Positions 11,075-19,915 of a stretch of 64,000 nucleotides of DNA are shown here, piece after piece. Each line of letters opens with the position of its first letter. Position 1 is the first letter of the stretch. The translations under genes and the position numbers were made by a program. Below the pieces are notes generated by a model, which worked only from the letters and a program-made list of their open reading frames with translations, had not been told where the DNA came from and searched no databases. The stretch is taken from the NCBI RefSeq assembly GCF_014196335.1, contig NZ_JACIDM010000001.1, forward strand, positions 1,154,189-1,218,188, given 5' to 3'. Source of the DNA: Brevundimonas lenta (GTDB lineage: Bacteria > Pseudomonadota > Alphaproteobacteria > Caulobacterales > Caulobacteraceae).

Positions 11075-11892
11075 CGGTCGTTCCAGCGGCGCCGCTCGCG
11101 GGCGGAGGCCTCGGCGACCTCGCGACCTGTGAAGAGGAAGCCGTGCTCGGCGCCGAGGCGGATGGTCTCTTCGGCGAACAGGTCGCGGTCAGCGATGTCG
11201 CGCAGGACGGCGTGGAGGTCGGGTCGGGCGTCGACCAGCAAGCGGAACCGTTCCAGCGCAGCCGTGGCCGCATCCGGATTCAGGTCGGCCGGGGGCGTGT
11301 GACGGAAGGGATCGGGGGCATCGAAGGGGATGAGGTCGCGCAGCCAGTCATTCACCGTGGCGTCGATGACCAGGTGGATGCGATCCGTCGCGCCCGCGTT
11401 GACGACCCGATGCGGCTGGCTGAGGTCCAGGTACCAGGTCTCGCCCTCGGCCATGTCGACCCGGCGGTTGCGAACGTGGAAGGCGACGTACGGGTTGGTG
11501 CGGACGGGCACATGGATACGGACGTCGCCGTGCCGGTGGTCGAGGTCGTAGTCGCGATGCTCGCGGATCACGGCGCCCGGGCCGAGCCGGAGCAGGCGGA
11601 CCGCCTGCAGCGGACAGCGGAAGGCCGCCATCACCGCGCGGAAGGCCGGGCAGATCGCCAGCAGGGGCTTGTCCTCCACGTCCGCGCCGTTGGGATACAG
11701 GCCGTCGCCCCACGCCGGGCCGCGAAGCACCAGACCGCTCCAGTCGCCGTCGTAGGATCCGCGGTTGAAGTGGGGCAGCCAGCCCTCGGCCGACAGGACC
11801 GCGAGATCCGCCTGCAGCGCGACCGGGTCGAAGGCGAAGGGCAGGCGGAGCCGATCGATCATCTGTGGACAGTGCAGCTTGACCGTACGCAC
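11062..11892 (-). CDS. Aspartyl/asparaginyl beta-hydroxylase with C-terminal Nif11-like domain
   Basis: A 276-residue protein in two parts. Residues about 15-185 form an Fe(II)/2-oxoglutarate hydroxylase fold. The facial triad region is EHRDYDL (His112, with Asp114 as a possible ligand) and QPHRVVN (His161), with Arg171 positioned for 2-oxoglutarate. Residues 208-262 form a separate helical unit, ALERFRLLV-DARPDLH, an LGAEHGFLFTGREVAEA end and hydrophobic spacing that match the Nif11 domain, which usually forms RiPP leader peptides. The fusion is unusual. It sits between trmL and the sulfotransferase on the same strand. The hydroxylase call is firm; the Nif11 call rests on pattern matching. 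Confidence 0.82.
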   Translation of the reverse strand: MRTVKLHCPQMIDRLRLPFAFDPVALQADLAVLSAEGWLPHFNRGSYDGDWSGLVLRGPAWGDGLYPNGADVEDKPLLAICPAFRAVMAAFRCPLQAVRLLRLGPGAVIREHRDYDLDHRHGDVRIHVPVRTNPYVAFHVRNRRVDMAEGETWYLDLSQPHRVVNAGATDRIHLVIDATVNDWLRDLIPFDAPDPFRHTPPADLNPDAATAALERFRLLVDARPDLHAVLRDIADRDLFAEETIRLGAEHGFLFTGREVAEASARERRRWNDRWMA

Positions 11893-11906
11893 GTCCAGCC
11901 GGGCGA

Positions 11907-12356
11907 TCAGCCCTCCGGCGCGATCTGTCGCAGGGCTTCCCAGACCGCGATCCCGGCGCTGACCGAGAGGTTCAGCGACCGCGCGTCAGCCCGGATCGGG
12001 ATCACAACGCGGGCGTCGGCCGCCTCATGCACGTATTCGGGTGCGCCCGTGGGCTCGCTGCCGAACAGGAGGGTGTCGTCGGGATGGAAGCGGAATTGGG
12101 TCAATGGTGTCGCACCCCGGGTGGTGAACAGCACCAGCCGACCGGTGTTCCGCGACGCCTGAAACGCGTCCCAGTCGGCGTGCCGCGTCATGTGCCCGAG
12201 AGGCCCATAGTCCAGCGCGGCGCGCTTCATGGCCCGGTCGTCGAAACGGAAGCCGGTGGGTTCGATCACGTGCAGTTCGACGCCGAAGCAGGCGCTCAGC
12301 CTGATGCAGGCGCCTACGTTCTGCGGAATGGCTGGTTGAAAAAGGGCGAGACGCAT
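11907..12356 (-). CDS. trmL: tRNA (cytidine/uridine-34 2'-O)-methyltransferase TrmL
   Basis: A 149-residue SPOUT methyltransferase that modifies the wobble base of leucine tRNAs. The protein starts MRLALFQPAIPQNVGACIRL. It has the knot motifs FGSEPTGAP and RSLNLSVSAGIAVWEALRQ near the C-terminus, and the length is right for the family. ATG 12356 has a GAGGG site upstream and is preferred over an open frame extending to 12419. It is the first gene of a minus-strand group followed by the hydroxylase after 14 bases. Confidence 0.93.
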   Translation of the reverse strand: MRLALFQPAIPQNVGACIRLSACFGVELHVIEPTGFRFDDRAMKRAALDYGPLGHMTRHADWDAFQASRNTGRLVLFTTRGATPLTQFRFHPDDTLLFGSEPTGAPEYVHEAADARVVIPIRADARSLNLSVSAGIAVWEALRQIAPEG

Positions 12357-12553
12357 TCTAAGGCCCTCATACGCGCGGCCTGGAGGCTTGTCGCGGCCTG
12401 TTTTGCGACCGTTTCGCAAGAAGCGTCAGCAGCTTGCGGTCAACAGCCGCAGTGAAAGGCCGGGACAGGATGTCCGGGGTTTTCGCTAGAGCATTCATAC
12501 CGATCAGCCGCGCTCCACCCCGGGCGCGGAATGCGGTGTACGAGGAGTGAGAC

Positions 12554-13090
12554 GTGACCGAATCGGTCGTGACTGAAGGCGGCGACGCCACCCGCCGGGA
12601 TTTCATCCATATCGCGGCCGGTGCGGCCGCGGTGGGCGCCGGCGCAATGGTCGTCTGGCCGCTGATCAACCAGATGAACCCCGCCGCTGACACCCTGGCC
12701 CTGGCGTCGATCGAGTTCGACATGACCAAGGTCCAGGAAGGCCAGCAGGTCGTCATCAAATGGCAGGGCAAGCCGGTGTTCGTGCGTTACCGCACCCCGG
12801 CCGAGCTGCAGCGCGTGATCGCCGACGACCACGCTCATGACCTCAAGGAACCGCAAAGCGACGCGGACCGCACCAAGCCGGGCCACCAGCAGTTCCTGGT
12901 CGTGCTGGGCAACTGCACGCACCTGGGCTGCATCCCGACCTTCGGTTCGGGCGATTTCGGCGGCTGGTTCTGCCCCTGCCACGGTTCGCACTACGACGCG
13001 TCGGGCCGTATCCGTAAGGGCCCGGCTCCGCTGAACCTGGTCGTGCCGACCTACGACTTCGTGTCCGACACGCGCATCAAGATCGGCTGA
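12554..13090 (+). CDS. petA: Ubiquinol-cytochrome c reductase iron-sulfur subunit (Rieske)
   Basis: The 178-residue Rieske protein of complex III carries the 2Fe-2S cluster that takes electrons from ubiquinol. The N-terminus has a Tat-type RRDF (residues 14-17) before the single membrane anchor (about 19-39). Cluster ligands are in CTHLGC (121-126) and CPCHGSHYD (140-148). It is the first gene of petABC, 17 bases before petB. Confidence 0.97.
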   Translation: MTESVVTEGGDATRRDFIHIAAGAAAVGAGAMVVWPLINQMNPAADTLALASIEFDMTKVQEGQQVVIKWQGKPVFVRYRTPAELQRVIADDHAHDLKEPQSDADRTKPGHQQFLVVLGNCTHLGCIPTFGSGDFGGWFCPCHGSHYDASGRIRKGPAPLNLVVPTYDFVSDTRIKIG

Positions 13091-13107
13091 GGACGGACGA
13101 AGAGACA

Positions 13108-14436
13108 ATGAGCGATCACGAATCCACCTACGTCCCCAAGACCGGCGTCGAGAAGTGGCTCGACAGCCGCCTTCCGATCGTCCGCTTCGGCGCCGACTAC
13201 ATGTCGCTGCCGACGCCGAAGAACCTGAACTACTGGTGGACCTTCGGGGGCATCCTCGCCCTCTGCCTGGTCACCCAGATCGCCACCGGCATCGTGCTGG
13301 CGATGCACTATGTGCCGAACACCGAACTGGCCTTCGCCTCGGTCGAACGCATCATGCGTGACGTCAACAGCGGCGACCTGATCCGCTACACCCACGCCAA
13401 CGGGGCCTCGATGTTCTTCGTCGCGGTCTACCTGCACATGCTGCGGGGGCTGTACTACGGCTCGTACAAAGCGCCGCGCGAGATGATCTGGATCGTCGGT
13501 TGCGTGATCTTCTTCCTGATGATCGCCACCGCCTTCCTCGGCTACGTGCTGCCGTGGGGCCAGATGTCCTACTGGGGCGCCGAGGTGATCACCAACCTGA
13601 TCGGGGCCATCCCCCTGATCGGCGAGCCGATCCTGATCTGGCTGCGTGGCGGCCCGGCGATCGACAACGCGACGCTGAACCGCTTCTTCTCGCTGCACTA
13701 CCTGCTGCCGTTCGTCATCGCCGGCTGCGTGGTTCTGCACCTGTGGGCCCTGCACCATGCCGGTCAGGGCAACCCGGTCGGCATTCTGATCCCGAAGGAT
13801 CGGGAGAAGAAGGACATGGTTCCGTTCCACCCGTACTTCACGGTCAAGGACGGCTTCGCGGTCATCCTGTTCCTGATCCTGTTCGCGCTGTTCGTCTTCT
13901 TCATGCCGAACGCCCTGGGTCACGCCGACAACTACATCCCGGCCAACCCGCTGCAGACCCCGGCGCACATCGTGCCCGAGTGGTACATGCTGCCCTTCTA
14001 CGCGATCCTGCGCGCCATCCCGGACAAGTTCGGCGGCGTGGTGGCGATGTTCGGCTCCATCGGCGTGCTGTTCATCCTGCCGTGGCTGGACACGTCGAAG
14101 GTGCGCTCGATGCGCTACCGCCCGACGATGCGGACCTTCTTCATCATCTTCGTGCTGGTGGGCATGGGCCTCGGCTGGTGCGGCGCGCAGCTGCCGGACG
14201 CTCCGGTGGTCGGCTCGTTCAAGACCTTCATCCTGATCGACGGCGACCTGAACAGCTACCTGTGGCTGACCCGCCTGTTCACCGCCTACTACTTCGCCTT
14301 CTTCCTGATCATCCTGCCGGTGGTCGGCCTGAAGGAGACGCCGCTGGCCATCCCGGCGACCATCTCCGAGCCGGTTCTGTCGGGCGGCGACGCCATGACC
14401 GCAGCCGCTGCGGCCTCGGCCGAGAAGAAGGGCTGA
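13108..14436 (+). CDS. petB: Cytochrome b of the bc1 complex
   Basis: The 442-residue membrane core of complex III holds two b hemes and the Qo and Qi sites. It starts with the [10 protein letters not shown] amphipathic region, then eight membrane helices. The Qo-site motif PEWY appears in [15 protein letters not shown], and paired heme-ligand histidines lie in helices B and D (including [14 protein letters not shown] and the [10 protein letters not shown] segment). A short Ala-rich tail follows the last helix. It lies between petA and petC in one operon. Confidence 0.97.
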   Translation: MSDHESTYVPKTGVEKWLDSRLPIVRFGADYMSLPTPKNLNYWWTFGGILALCLVTQIATGIVLAMHYVPNTELAFASVERIMRDVNSGDLIRYTHANGASMFFVAVYLHMLRGLYYGSYKAPREMIWIVGCVIFFLMIATAFLGYVLPWGQMSYWGAEVITNLIGAIPLIGEPILIWLRGGPAIDNATLNRFFSLHYLLPFVIAGCVVLHLWALHHAGQGNPVGILIPKDREKKDMVPFHPYFTVKDGFAVILFLILFALFVFFMPNALGHADNYIPANPLQTPAHIVPEWYMLPFYAILRAIPDKFGGVVAMFGSIGVLFILPWLDTSKVRSMRYRPTMRTFFIIFVLVGMGLGWCGAQLPDAPVVGSFKTFILIDGDLNSYLWLTRLFTAYYFAFFLIILPVVGLKETPLAIPATISEPVLSGGDAMTAAAAASAEKKG

Positions 14437-14444
14437 TCGCGACC

Positions 14445-15320
14445 ATGACCCTCAAGACTTCGATGCACTCCATGAAGAAGACCCTGGTCCTGATCGCCGC
14501 CGCGGCCGGCCTTTCGCTGGCCGCCGGTCCCGCCCTCGCTTCGGGCGGCGGGCACGCCCTGCGCGACGGCGGCTTCTCGTTCGAAGGGCCGTTCGGCACC
14601 TTCGATCAGGGCCAGCTGCAGCGCGGCTACAAGGTCTACCGTGAGGTCTGCTCGGCCTGCCACAGCATGAACCTCATGCATTTCCGCACCCTGGCCGAGC
14701 CGGGCGGTCCCTTCTTCGACGCGCACCAGGCCAACCCGGCCGAGAACCGCTTCGTGAAGGCGCTGGCCAAGGAAATCCAGGTTCCGGATATCGACACGGA
14801 AACCGGCGAGCCGGTGATGCGCGACGCCACGCCGGCCGACCGCTTCCCGAACCCGTATCCGAACGCCACGGCTGCGGCCGCGGCGAACGGCGGCGCGGCT
14901 CCGCCGGATCTGTCGGTGATGGCCAAGGCCCGTCACGGCGGCGCCAACTACATCTACTCGCTGCTGACCGGCTACCATGCGCCGCCGGCCGAGCTGACCA
15001 TCCGCCCGGGCCAGAACTACAACGTCTATATGGCGGGCGATCTGACCCCGTTCTGGAAGGGCGACGCGGCCCACGTGCCGGCCGGCGGCTTCATCGCCAT
15101 GCCGAACCCGCTGCGCGCCGGCCAGGTCACCTATGACGACGGCACCGAGGCTTCGGTCGACCAGATGTCCAAGGACGTGGCCGCCTACATCGCCTGGGCG
15201 TCCGATCCCAAGCAGGTGCAGCGCAAGCAGGCCGGCGTCGGCGTGATGATCTTCCTGCTGCTGTTCGCGGGCATCACCTACATGAGCTACCGCCGGATCT
15301 GGAAGGGCGTGGCGCACTAA
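14445..15320 (+). CDS. petC: Cytochrome c1 of the bc1 complex
   Basis: A 291-residue secreted c-type cytochrome with a C-terminal membrane anchor that passes electrons from the Rieske protein to soluble cytochrome c. The signal peptide ends near ALASGGG. The heme site is CSACH (Cys69, Cys72, His73), and the axial methionine is likely in GFIAMPNPLRAG. The C-terminal helix GVMIFLLLFAGITYMSY ends in a basic tail. Translation may instead begin at ATG 14472 (MKKTLVLIAAA), which also gives a good signal peptide. A strong terminator follows. Confidence 0.95.
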   Translation: MTLKTSMHSMKKTLVLIAAAAGLSLAAGPALASGGGHALRDGGFSFEGPFGTFDQGQLQRGYKVYREVCSACHSMNLMHFRTLAEPGGPFFDAHQANPAENRFVKALAKEIQVPDIDTETGEPVMRDATPADRFPNPYPNATAAAAANGGAAPPDLSVMAKARHGGANYIYSLLTGYHAPPAELTIRPGQNYNVYMAGDLTPFWKGDAAHVPAGGFIAMPNPLRAGQVTYDDGTEASVDQMSKDVAAYIAWASDPKQVQRKQAGVGVMIFLLLFAGITYMSYRRIWKGVAH

Positions 15321-15349
15321 CGCCCTGATCCGATTGACGGAACGACAGA

Positions 15350-15379
15350 CCCGCCGGAGCCCCGCTCCGGCGGGTTTTT
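15350..15379 (+). terminator. Rho-independent terminator of petABC
   Basis: An 11-bp perfect GC stem (15350-15360 with 15364-15374) with a three-base loop is followed directly by five thymines. It lies 29 bases after the petC stop and ends the cytochrome bc1 operon. Confidence 0.93.
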
Positions 15380-15487
15380 CGTGCCCGGTGCGGACGGAAT
15401 CCGGCGTTAGACCGGATCGAATCGACAGCCCGGAACCGGCGCCCTAACGTCCCGGCCTCCTGTCCAAGGTCGAGGGTGTCTCCGTCC

Positions 15488-17137
15488 ATGCGTCTGACTG
15501 TTTCCGCCGCCGCGCTCATCGCCGGCGCCCTGCTTTCGGCGACCGCCGCCGCCGCTGAAGGCCCGGTCGCCTTCGACACCGCGAAGCTGTCGGAGCACGT
15601 GCGCGTGCTGGCTAGCGACGAGTTCCAGGGCCGCGGCATCGCCACGCCGGCCGAGGACATGGTCATCGGCTATCTGAGCGAGCAGTACGCCGCCGCCGGC
15701 TTCCAGCCGGGCGGTCCGAACGGCGCCTGGACCCAGGACGTGACGCTGAACCGCTTCACCGCCTCGAACGTGCAGGCGGGCCTGAGGGTCGGCGGCGAGT
15801 CGATCCCGCTGAACCAGGGCGAACAGATCGTCATCTCGACCCGCCTGCCGGGCAGCCACGTCGACCTGGCCGACAAGCCGCTGGTGTTCGTCGGCTACGG
15901 CATCGACGCGCCGGAGCGTAACTGGGACGACTTCAAGGACGTCGACGTCCGCGGCAAGATCATCGTCGTGCTGGTCAATGACGCCGACTTCGAGGATGCG
16001 TCGCTGAACACCTTCAACGGCCGGGCCATGACCTACTACGGTCGCTGGACGTACAAGTATGAGGAAGCCGCCCGGAAGGGCGCGGCGGGCGTTCTGATCG
16101 TCCACGAATCCGCACCGGCGTCGTATGGCTGGGGCACGGTCCAGAACAGCTGGCAGGCGCCGCAGTTCGACATCGTCCGCGAGAACCCGGCCGCCGAACG
16201 CACCGCCGTCGAGGCGTGGATCCAGCGCGACGTCGCCGTGGACCTGTTCCGCCGCTCGGGCCTCGATTTCGAAGCCCTGAAGGCCCAGGCCCGCAGCCGC
16301 GACTTCCGCCCTGTCGAACTGACCGGCGCGACCTTCAGCGCCTCGTACGATCTGGCCACCAGTCAGGTCACGACGCATAACGTCATCGCCCGCCTGCCGG
16401 GCTCGACCCATCCGGACGAGACCATCCTGTACACCGGCCACTGGGATCACATCGGCGTCGGCGCGCCGGATGCGAACGGCGACGCCATCTTCAACGGCGC
16501 CGTCGACAACGCGACCGGCACGTCCGGCCTGCTGGAGCTGGCTCGCGTCTACGGCGCCGGCCCGCGCCCCGAGCGCTCGATCGTCATGATCAGCTTCACC
16601 GGTGAAGAGAGCGGCCTGCTGGGGTCGGAATTCTACGCCGCCAACCCGGTCTATCCGCTGGAGACGACGGTCGCCGGCTTCAACATCGACGCTATGAACG
16701 TCTATGGCCGCGTGTCGGCGGTGGACATCATCGGTCACGGCCAGTCGGAGCTGGACGAGCTGGTCACCGCGGTGACCGAGTCCCAGGGCCGCGTCGCCCG
16801 TCCGGAAGCCAACCCGGCCGGCGGCAGCTATTTCCGGTCGGACCACTTCCCGCTGGCAAAGCGCGGCGTGCCGATGGCCTACGTCGACGGCGGCGGCGAC
16901 TTCCGCGACGAGCCGATCGCCGCCCGCAACGCCGCGCGCGACGACTACACCGGCCACCGCTACCACCAGGCCGACGACGAATGGTCGGCCGACTGGGACC
17001 TGCGCGGTCAGGTCGAGGATCTGCAGGTGATCTACGAGGTCGGCTCGGAACTGGCGAACAGCCGCGACTGGCCGGGCTGGAAGGACGGCTCGGAGTTCGG
17101 TCCGGCCCGTGCGGCGAGCGCCAACGCGCGGCAGTAG
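15488..17137 (+). CDS. Secreted M28-family zinc peptidase with PA domain (copy 1)
   Basis: A 549-residue exported aminopeptidase-like protein. The signal peptide runs to about residue 23. A lid-type PA domain lies in the middle, as expected from VFVGYGIDAPERNWDD and the VRGKIIVVL region. The M28 zinc core follows: YTGHWDHIG (His, Asp), GAVDNATGTSGLLE (bridging Asp), TGEESGLLGS (Glu pair), NIDAMN and the final ligand His in YHQADDEWS. The next gene is a paralogue with the same layout. ATG 15488 is preferred over GTG 15476 because it starts the signal peptide cleanly. Confidence 0.92.
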   Translation: MRLTVSAAALIAGALLSATAAAAEGPVAFDTAKLSEHVRVLASDEFQGRGIATPAEDMVIGYLSEQYAAAGFQPGGPNGAWTQDVTLNRFTASNVQAGLRVGGESIPLNQGEQIVISTRLPGSHVDLADKPLVFVGYGIDAPERNWDDFKDVDVRGKIIVVLVNDADFEDASLNTFNGRAMTYYGRWTYKYEEAARKGAAGVLIVHESAPASYGWGTVQNSWQAPQFDIVRENPAAERTAVEAWIQRDVAVDLFRRSGLDFEALKAQARSRDFRPVELTGATFSASYDLATSQVTTHNVIARLPGSTHPDETILYTGHWDHIGVGAPDANGDAIFNGAVDNATGTSGLLELARVYGAGPRPERSIVMISFTGEESGLLGSEFYAANPVYPLETTVAGFNIDAMNVYGRVSAVDIIGHGQSELDELVTAVTESQGRVARPEANPAGGSYFRSDHFPLAKRGVPMAYVDGGGDFRDEPIAARNAARDDYTGHRYHQADDEWSADWDLRGQVEDLQVIYEVGSELANSRDWPGWKDGSEFGPARAASANARQ

Positions 17138-17145
17138 GCGAGGCT

Positions 17146-17293
17146 TCTCCCTCCCCGTACGGGGAGGGATGTCGGCGCGCAGCGACGACAGGGTGGGGGC
17201 GGCTGCGGCAACGCACGCCGCCCTTGTCAATTGTGGCCCTCCCCACCCGTCTGTCGCTTCGCGACAGCCACCCTCCCCAGAAGGGGAGGGAGA
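17146..17293. repeat. Intergenic palindromic repeat with terminal CCCTCCCC arms
   Basis: The ends are exact inverted copies (17146-17156 and 17283-17293, TCTCCCTCCCC and its complement). The interior has smaller hairpins, for example CTGTCGCTTCGCGACAG. The same arm motif recurs near 19.4, 26.2, 50.2 and 63.85 kb. It fills the gap between the two M28 genes. Confidence 0.85.
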
Positions 17294-17383
17294 ATCTTGC
17301 CCCGACATGACCAAAACTTAACGGGCGGTCCCCCGGGGCCGCCGTACAGTGCGCGCCATCAGATCGGGGATGGAGCCTCTCAT

Positions 17384-19021
17384 ATGTTTCGCAAACTGAC
17401 GGGCGGTGTCGCCCTTGCCGCCGTGCTGCTGGCCGCGGGCGCCGCGAACGCCCAGAATTTCTCGGCCGAGCGCATCAGCAACGACATCCGCACCATCAGC
17501 GCCGATGAGTTTCAGGGCCGCTATCCGGGCACCGACGGCGAGCGCATGACGCTGGCGTGGCTGCAGGCGCAGTACGAGCAGATGGGCCTGCAACCCGGCG
17601 GCCCGAACGGCCAGTGGCTGCAGCCGGTCGAGCTGAAGCGCTTCACCCCGGTCGCCGGCGCGACCGCCAGTTGGACCGGCCCCGACGGGACCGTGCATCC
17701 GCTGACGGTCGGGACCGACATGACGCTGCGCGCCATCACCAATGACGGGAAGGCCTCGATCCGCGATGCGGGCGTGGTCTTCGTCGGCCACGGCATCTAT
17801 GCGCCCGAGCGGAACTGGGACGACTACGGCGACGTCGACGTGCGCGGCAAGGTCGTGGTCGTGGTACCGGGCGAGCCCGACGGCCCGGTGTTCAACGGCG
17901 ACTATTCCACCAACTACGAGTCCGGCGAGTACAAGGCCGACGAGGCCTTCCGCCGCGGCGCGGTGGGCATCATCACCCTGGTGGCCCAGCCGGCGTCGTC
18001 GCAGGCCTGGCAGGGCGTGCTGCGCAACGCGGGCCGTCGGCGCACCATGACGCCGGGCGCCGCGAACCTGGAGTTCTCGGGTGCGATCAATCACGACGCG
18101 GCGGCGGCCTGGGCGGCTGCGGCCGGTCTGGACATCGGCGCGCTGCCGAACATCGGCAGCGGGACCTTCAAGGCTGTCGAACTGGATGGCGTGCGCCTTT
18201 CGGTCGACGTCAGCGAGACCATCGACACCCTGGTGACCCACAACCTGCTGGCCCGCATTCCGGGCGCCGAGCGTCCGGAAGAGACGATCATCTATTCGGC
18301 GCACTGGGATCACGTCGGCGGCGAGGGCCAGCATCCGGACGCGCAGGGCGCCGACAAGATCTGGAACGGCGCCTGGGACAACGCCTCGGGCACCGCGGCG
18401 GTCGTTGAGATGGCGCGCCAGATCAGCCAGGCCGGCCCGCCGGAACGCTCGATCGTGTTCGCCCACATGGCGGCCGAGGAAATGGGCCTGATGGGCGCTT
18501 ACGGTTACGCCGCCAACCCGGTGTGGCCGCTGGAGACCACGGTCGCCGACATCAACATCGACATGCTGCCGCTGTCGGGTCCGACGCGAGACATCCCGAT
18601 CTTCGGCAAGGGCCAGAACGACCTCGAGGATCGTCTGGAGCTGCTGGCGCAGCCGCTGGGCCGCTACGTGTCCGACGACCACATGCCGGAAGAGGGCTTC
18701 TACTACCGCTCGGACCACTTCCCGTTCGCCCGCATGGGCGTGCCGGCGATCATGCCGTGGCATGGCTGGGACTGGGTGGACGGTGGCCGTGAAGCCGGCG
18801 AAGCGGCCTGGCGCGCCAAGTTCAAGGCCGACTACCACCAGCCGTCGGACGAATGGTCGGCGGACTGGGACCTGACCTCGGCGACCGAGAACCTGGCGCT
18901 GCTGTATCACCTGGGTCTGGACCTCGCGAACAGCGAGGACTGGCCGGGCTGGAAGCCGACGTCGGAGTTCGCCCAGGTGCGCGCCCGCTCGGACGCCGAC
19001 CGTCAACAGGACCGCCCGTGA
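17384..19021 (+). CDS. Secreted M28-family zinc peptidase with PA domain (copy 2)
   Basis: A 545-residue paralogue of the preceding gene. Signal peptide MFRKLTGGVALAAVLLAAGA ends near NAQN. Shared blocks include DEFQGRYPGTDGERM, FVGHGIYAPERNWDDYGDVD and the zinc set YSAHWDHVGG, GAWDNASGTAAVVE, AAEEMGLMGAY, NIDMLP and YHQPSDEWSADWDL. All metal ligands are kept, so it should be active. The ATG at 17384 follows the repeat; upstream in-frame sequence is repeat DNA. Its stop overlaps the GTG start of ridA. Confidence 0.92.
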   Translation: MFRKLTGGVALAAVLLAAGAANAQNFSAERISNDIRTISADEFQGRYPGTDGERMTLAWLQAQYEQMGLQPGGPNGQWLQPVELKRFTPVAGATASWTGPDGTVHPLTVGTDMTLRAITNDGKASIRDAGVVFVGHGIYAPERNWDDYGDVDVRGKVVVVVPGEPDGPVFNGDYSTNYESGEYKADEAFRRGAVGIITLVAQPASSQAWQGVLRNAGRRRTMTPGAANLEFSGAINHDAAAAWAAAAGLDIGALPNIGSGTFKAVELDGVRLSVDVSETIDTLVTHNLLARIPGAERPEETIIYSAHWDHVGGEGQHPDAQGADKIWNGAWDNASGTAAVVEMARQISQAGPPERSIVFAHMAAEEMGLMGAYGYAANPVWPLETTVADINIDMLPLSGPTRDIPIFGKGQNDLEDRLELLAQPLGRYVSDDHMPEEGFYYRSDHFPFARMGVPAIMPWHGWDWVDGGREAGEAAWRAKFKADYHQPSDEWSADWDLTSATENLALLYHLGLDLANSEDWPGWKPTSEFAQVRARSDADRQQDRP

Positions 19022-19407
19022 CCCTGAGCATCCGCCCCTTCACCGCTGACGGCTCGCCGCCGGCCGAGGGGGCGTATGCGCAGGCCGCGGAAGTCAGCGG
19101 GGCGACCCGCTGGCTGTACCTGTCGGGCCAGATTCCGGTCGCGCCCGACGGCTCGCTGGCGGCGGATTTCACCGGCCAGTGCGACCAGGTCTGGGACAAT
19201 GTCGAAACGCAGCTGAAGGCCGCGGGCATGACCCTGGACAACCTGGTGAAGGTCACGACCTTCCTGTCCGACCGGAAGTACGCGCTGGAGAACCGCGAGG
19301 TCCGCATCCGCCGGCTGGGCGGACGGCAGACGGCGCTGACGGTGATCGTCACCGGCATTTTCGACGAGGCCTGGCTGGTCGAGATCGAGGCCGTGGCGGC
19401 GGCCTGA
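19018..19407 (+). CDS. RidA/YjgF/UK114 family protein
   Basis: A 129-residue member of the RidA family, whose best-known activity is hydrolysis of reactive enamine/imine intermediates from PLP enzymes. Visible family blocks are WLYLSGQIPVAPDGSLAAD, QVWDNVETQLKAAGMTLDNLVKVTTFLSD and the C-terminal ALTVIVTGIFDEAWLVEIEAVA. The arginine usually found near TRTTV is replaced by a QTALT context, so it may belong to a subgroup without classic deaminase activity. It starts with GTG overlapping the M28 stop, which indicates coupled translation. Confidence 0.85.
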   Translation: MTLSIRPFTADGSPPAEGAYAQAAEVSGATRWLYLSGQIPVAPDGSLAADFTGQCDQVWDNVETQLKAAGMTLDNLVKVTTFLSDRKYALENREVRIRRLGGRQTALTVIVTGIFDEAWLVEIEAVAAA

Positions 19408-19411
19408 TCGG

Positions 19412-19436
19412 GTTCCTCCCCCTGCGGGGGAGGAAC
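19412..19436. repeat. Short perfect palindrome after ridA
   Basis: An 11-bp perfect stem around a three-base loop (TGC) with the CTCCCCC arm motif seen in other intergenic repeats of the window. No T tract follows, so it is better read as a repeat or mRNA 3'-end stabiliser than a terminator. Confidence 0.7.
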
Positions 19437-19486
19437 GGACGGAATGTCGCCTTGCCGGGTACGGCCAAGCACCGCACTGTCACCGT

Positions 19487-19915
19487 ATGAGCCGCTGGTC
19501 GCCGCAGCCCGCCCCCGATGAACCTGACGGTCTGATCCTGTTCGACGGGGTGTGCGTGTTCTGCTCGCGCTGGGTGCAGTTCGTGCTGCGCCTCGACCGG
19601 GATGCGCGGTTCCGGTTTCTGCCGATCCAGTCGGAGAAGGGGCGGGCCCTGGCCGTCCGCTACGGCATCGATCCGGACATGCCCGAGACCAACGCCGTGA
19701 TTTCCGGCGGCCGGATTTTCTTCAAGTCCGACGCCGCGCTGACGGTGCTGGGGCAGCTGGTCGAGACGGCGCCGTTGGCGGGGCTGAAGGTCGTGCCGAG
19801 GAGCTGGCGTGACCCGATCTACGACCTGATCGCGCGCAATCGCTATCGCATCTTCGGGCGCACCGACGCCTGCATGGTTCCCTCAGAGGCGGACCGGGCG
19901 CGGTTCGTCGCGTGA
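19487..19915 (+). CDS. DCC-family (DUF393) thiol-disulfide protein
   Basis: A 142-residue thioredoxin-like protein of the DCC family. The hallmark FDGVCVFCSRWV gives the CxxC pair Cys23 and Cys26. The later blocks RFLPIQSEKG, FKSDAALTVL and LIARNRYRIFGR are also typical. The family is predicted to act in thiol-disulfide exchange; the partner is unknown. Its stop overlaps the GTG of the next gene by four bases (GTGA). Confidence 0.88.
   Translation: MSRWSPQPAPDEPDGLILFDGVCVFCSRWVQFVLRLDRDARFRFLPIQSEKGRALAVRYGIDPDMPETNAVISGGRIFFKSDAALTVLGQLVETAPLAGLKVVPRSWRDPIYDLIARNRYRIFGRTDACMVPSEADRARFVA

Noticed and set aside
13500..15320. Frame joining the petB region to cytochrome c1 as one long protein
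   Set aside because: The first half is out of frame with real cytochrome b, and only the part from 14445 is cytochrome c1.
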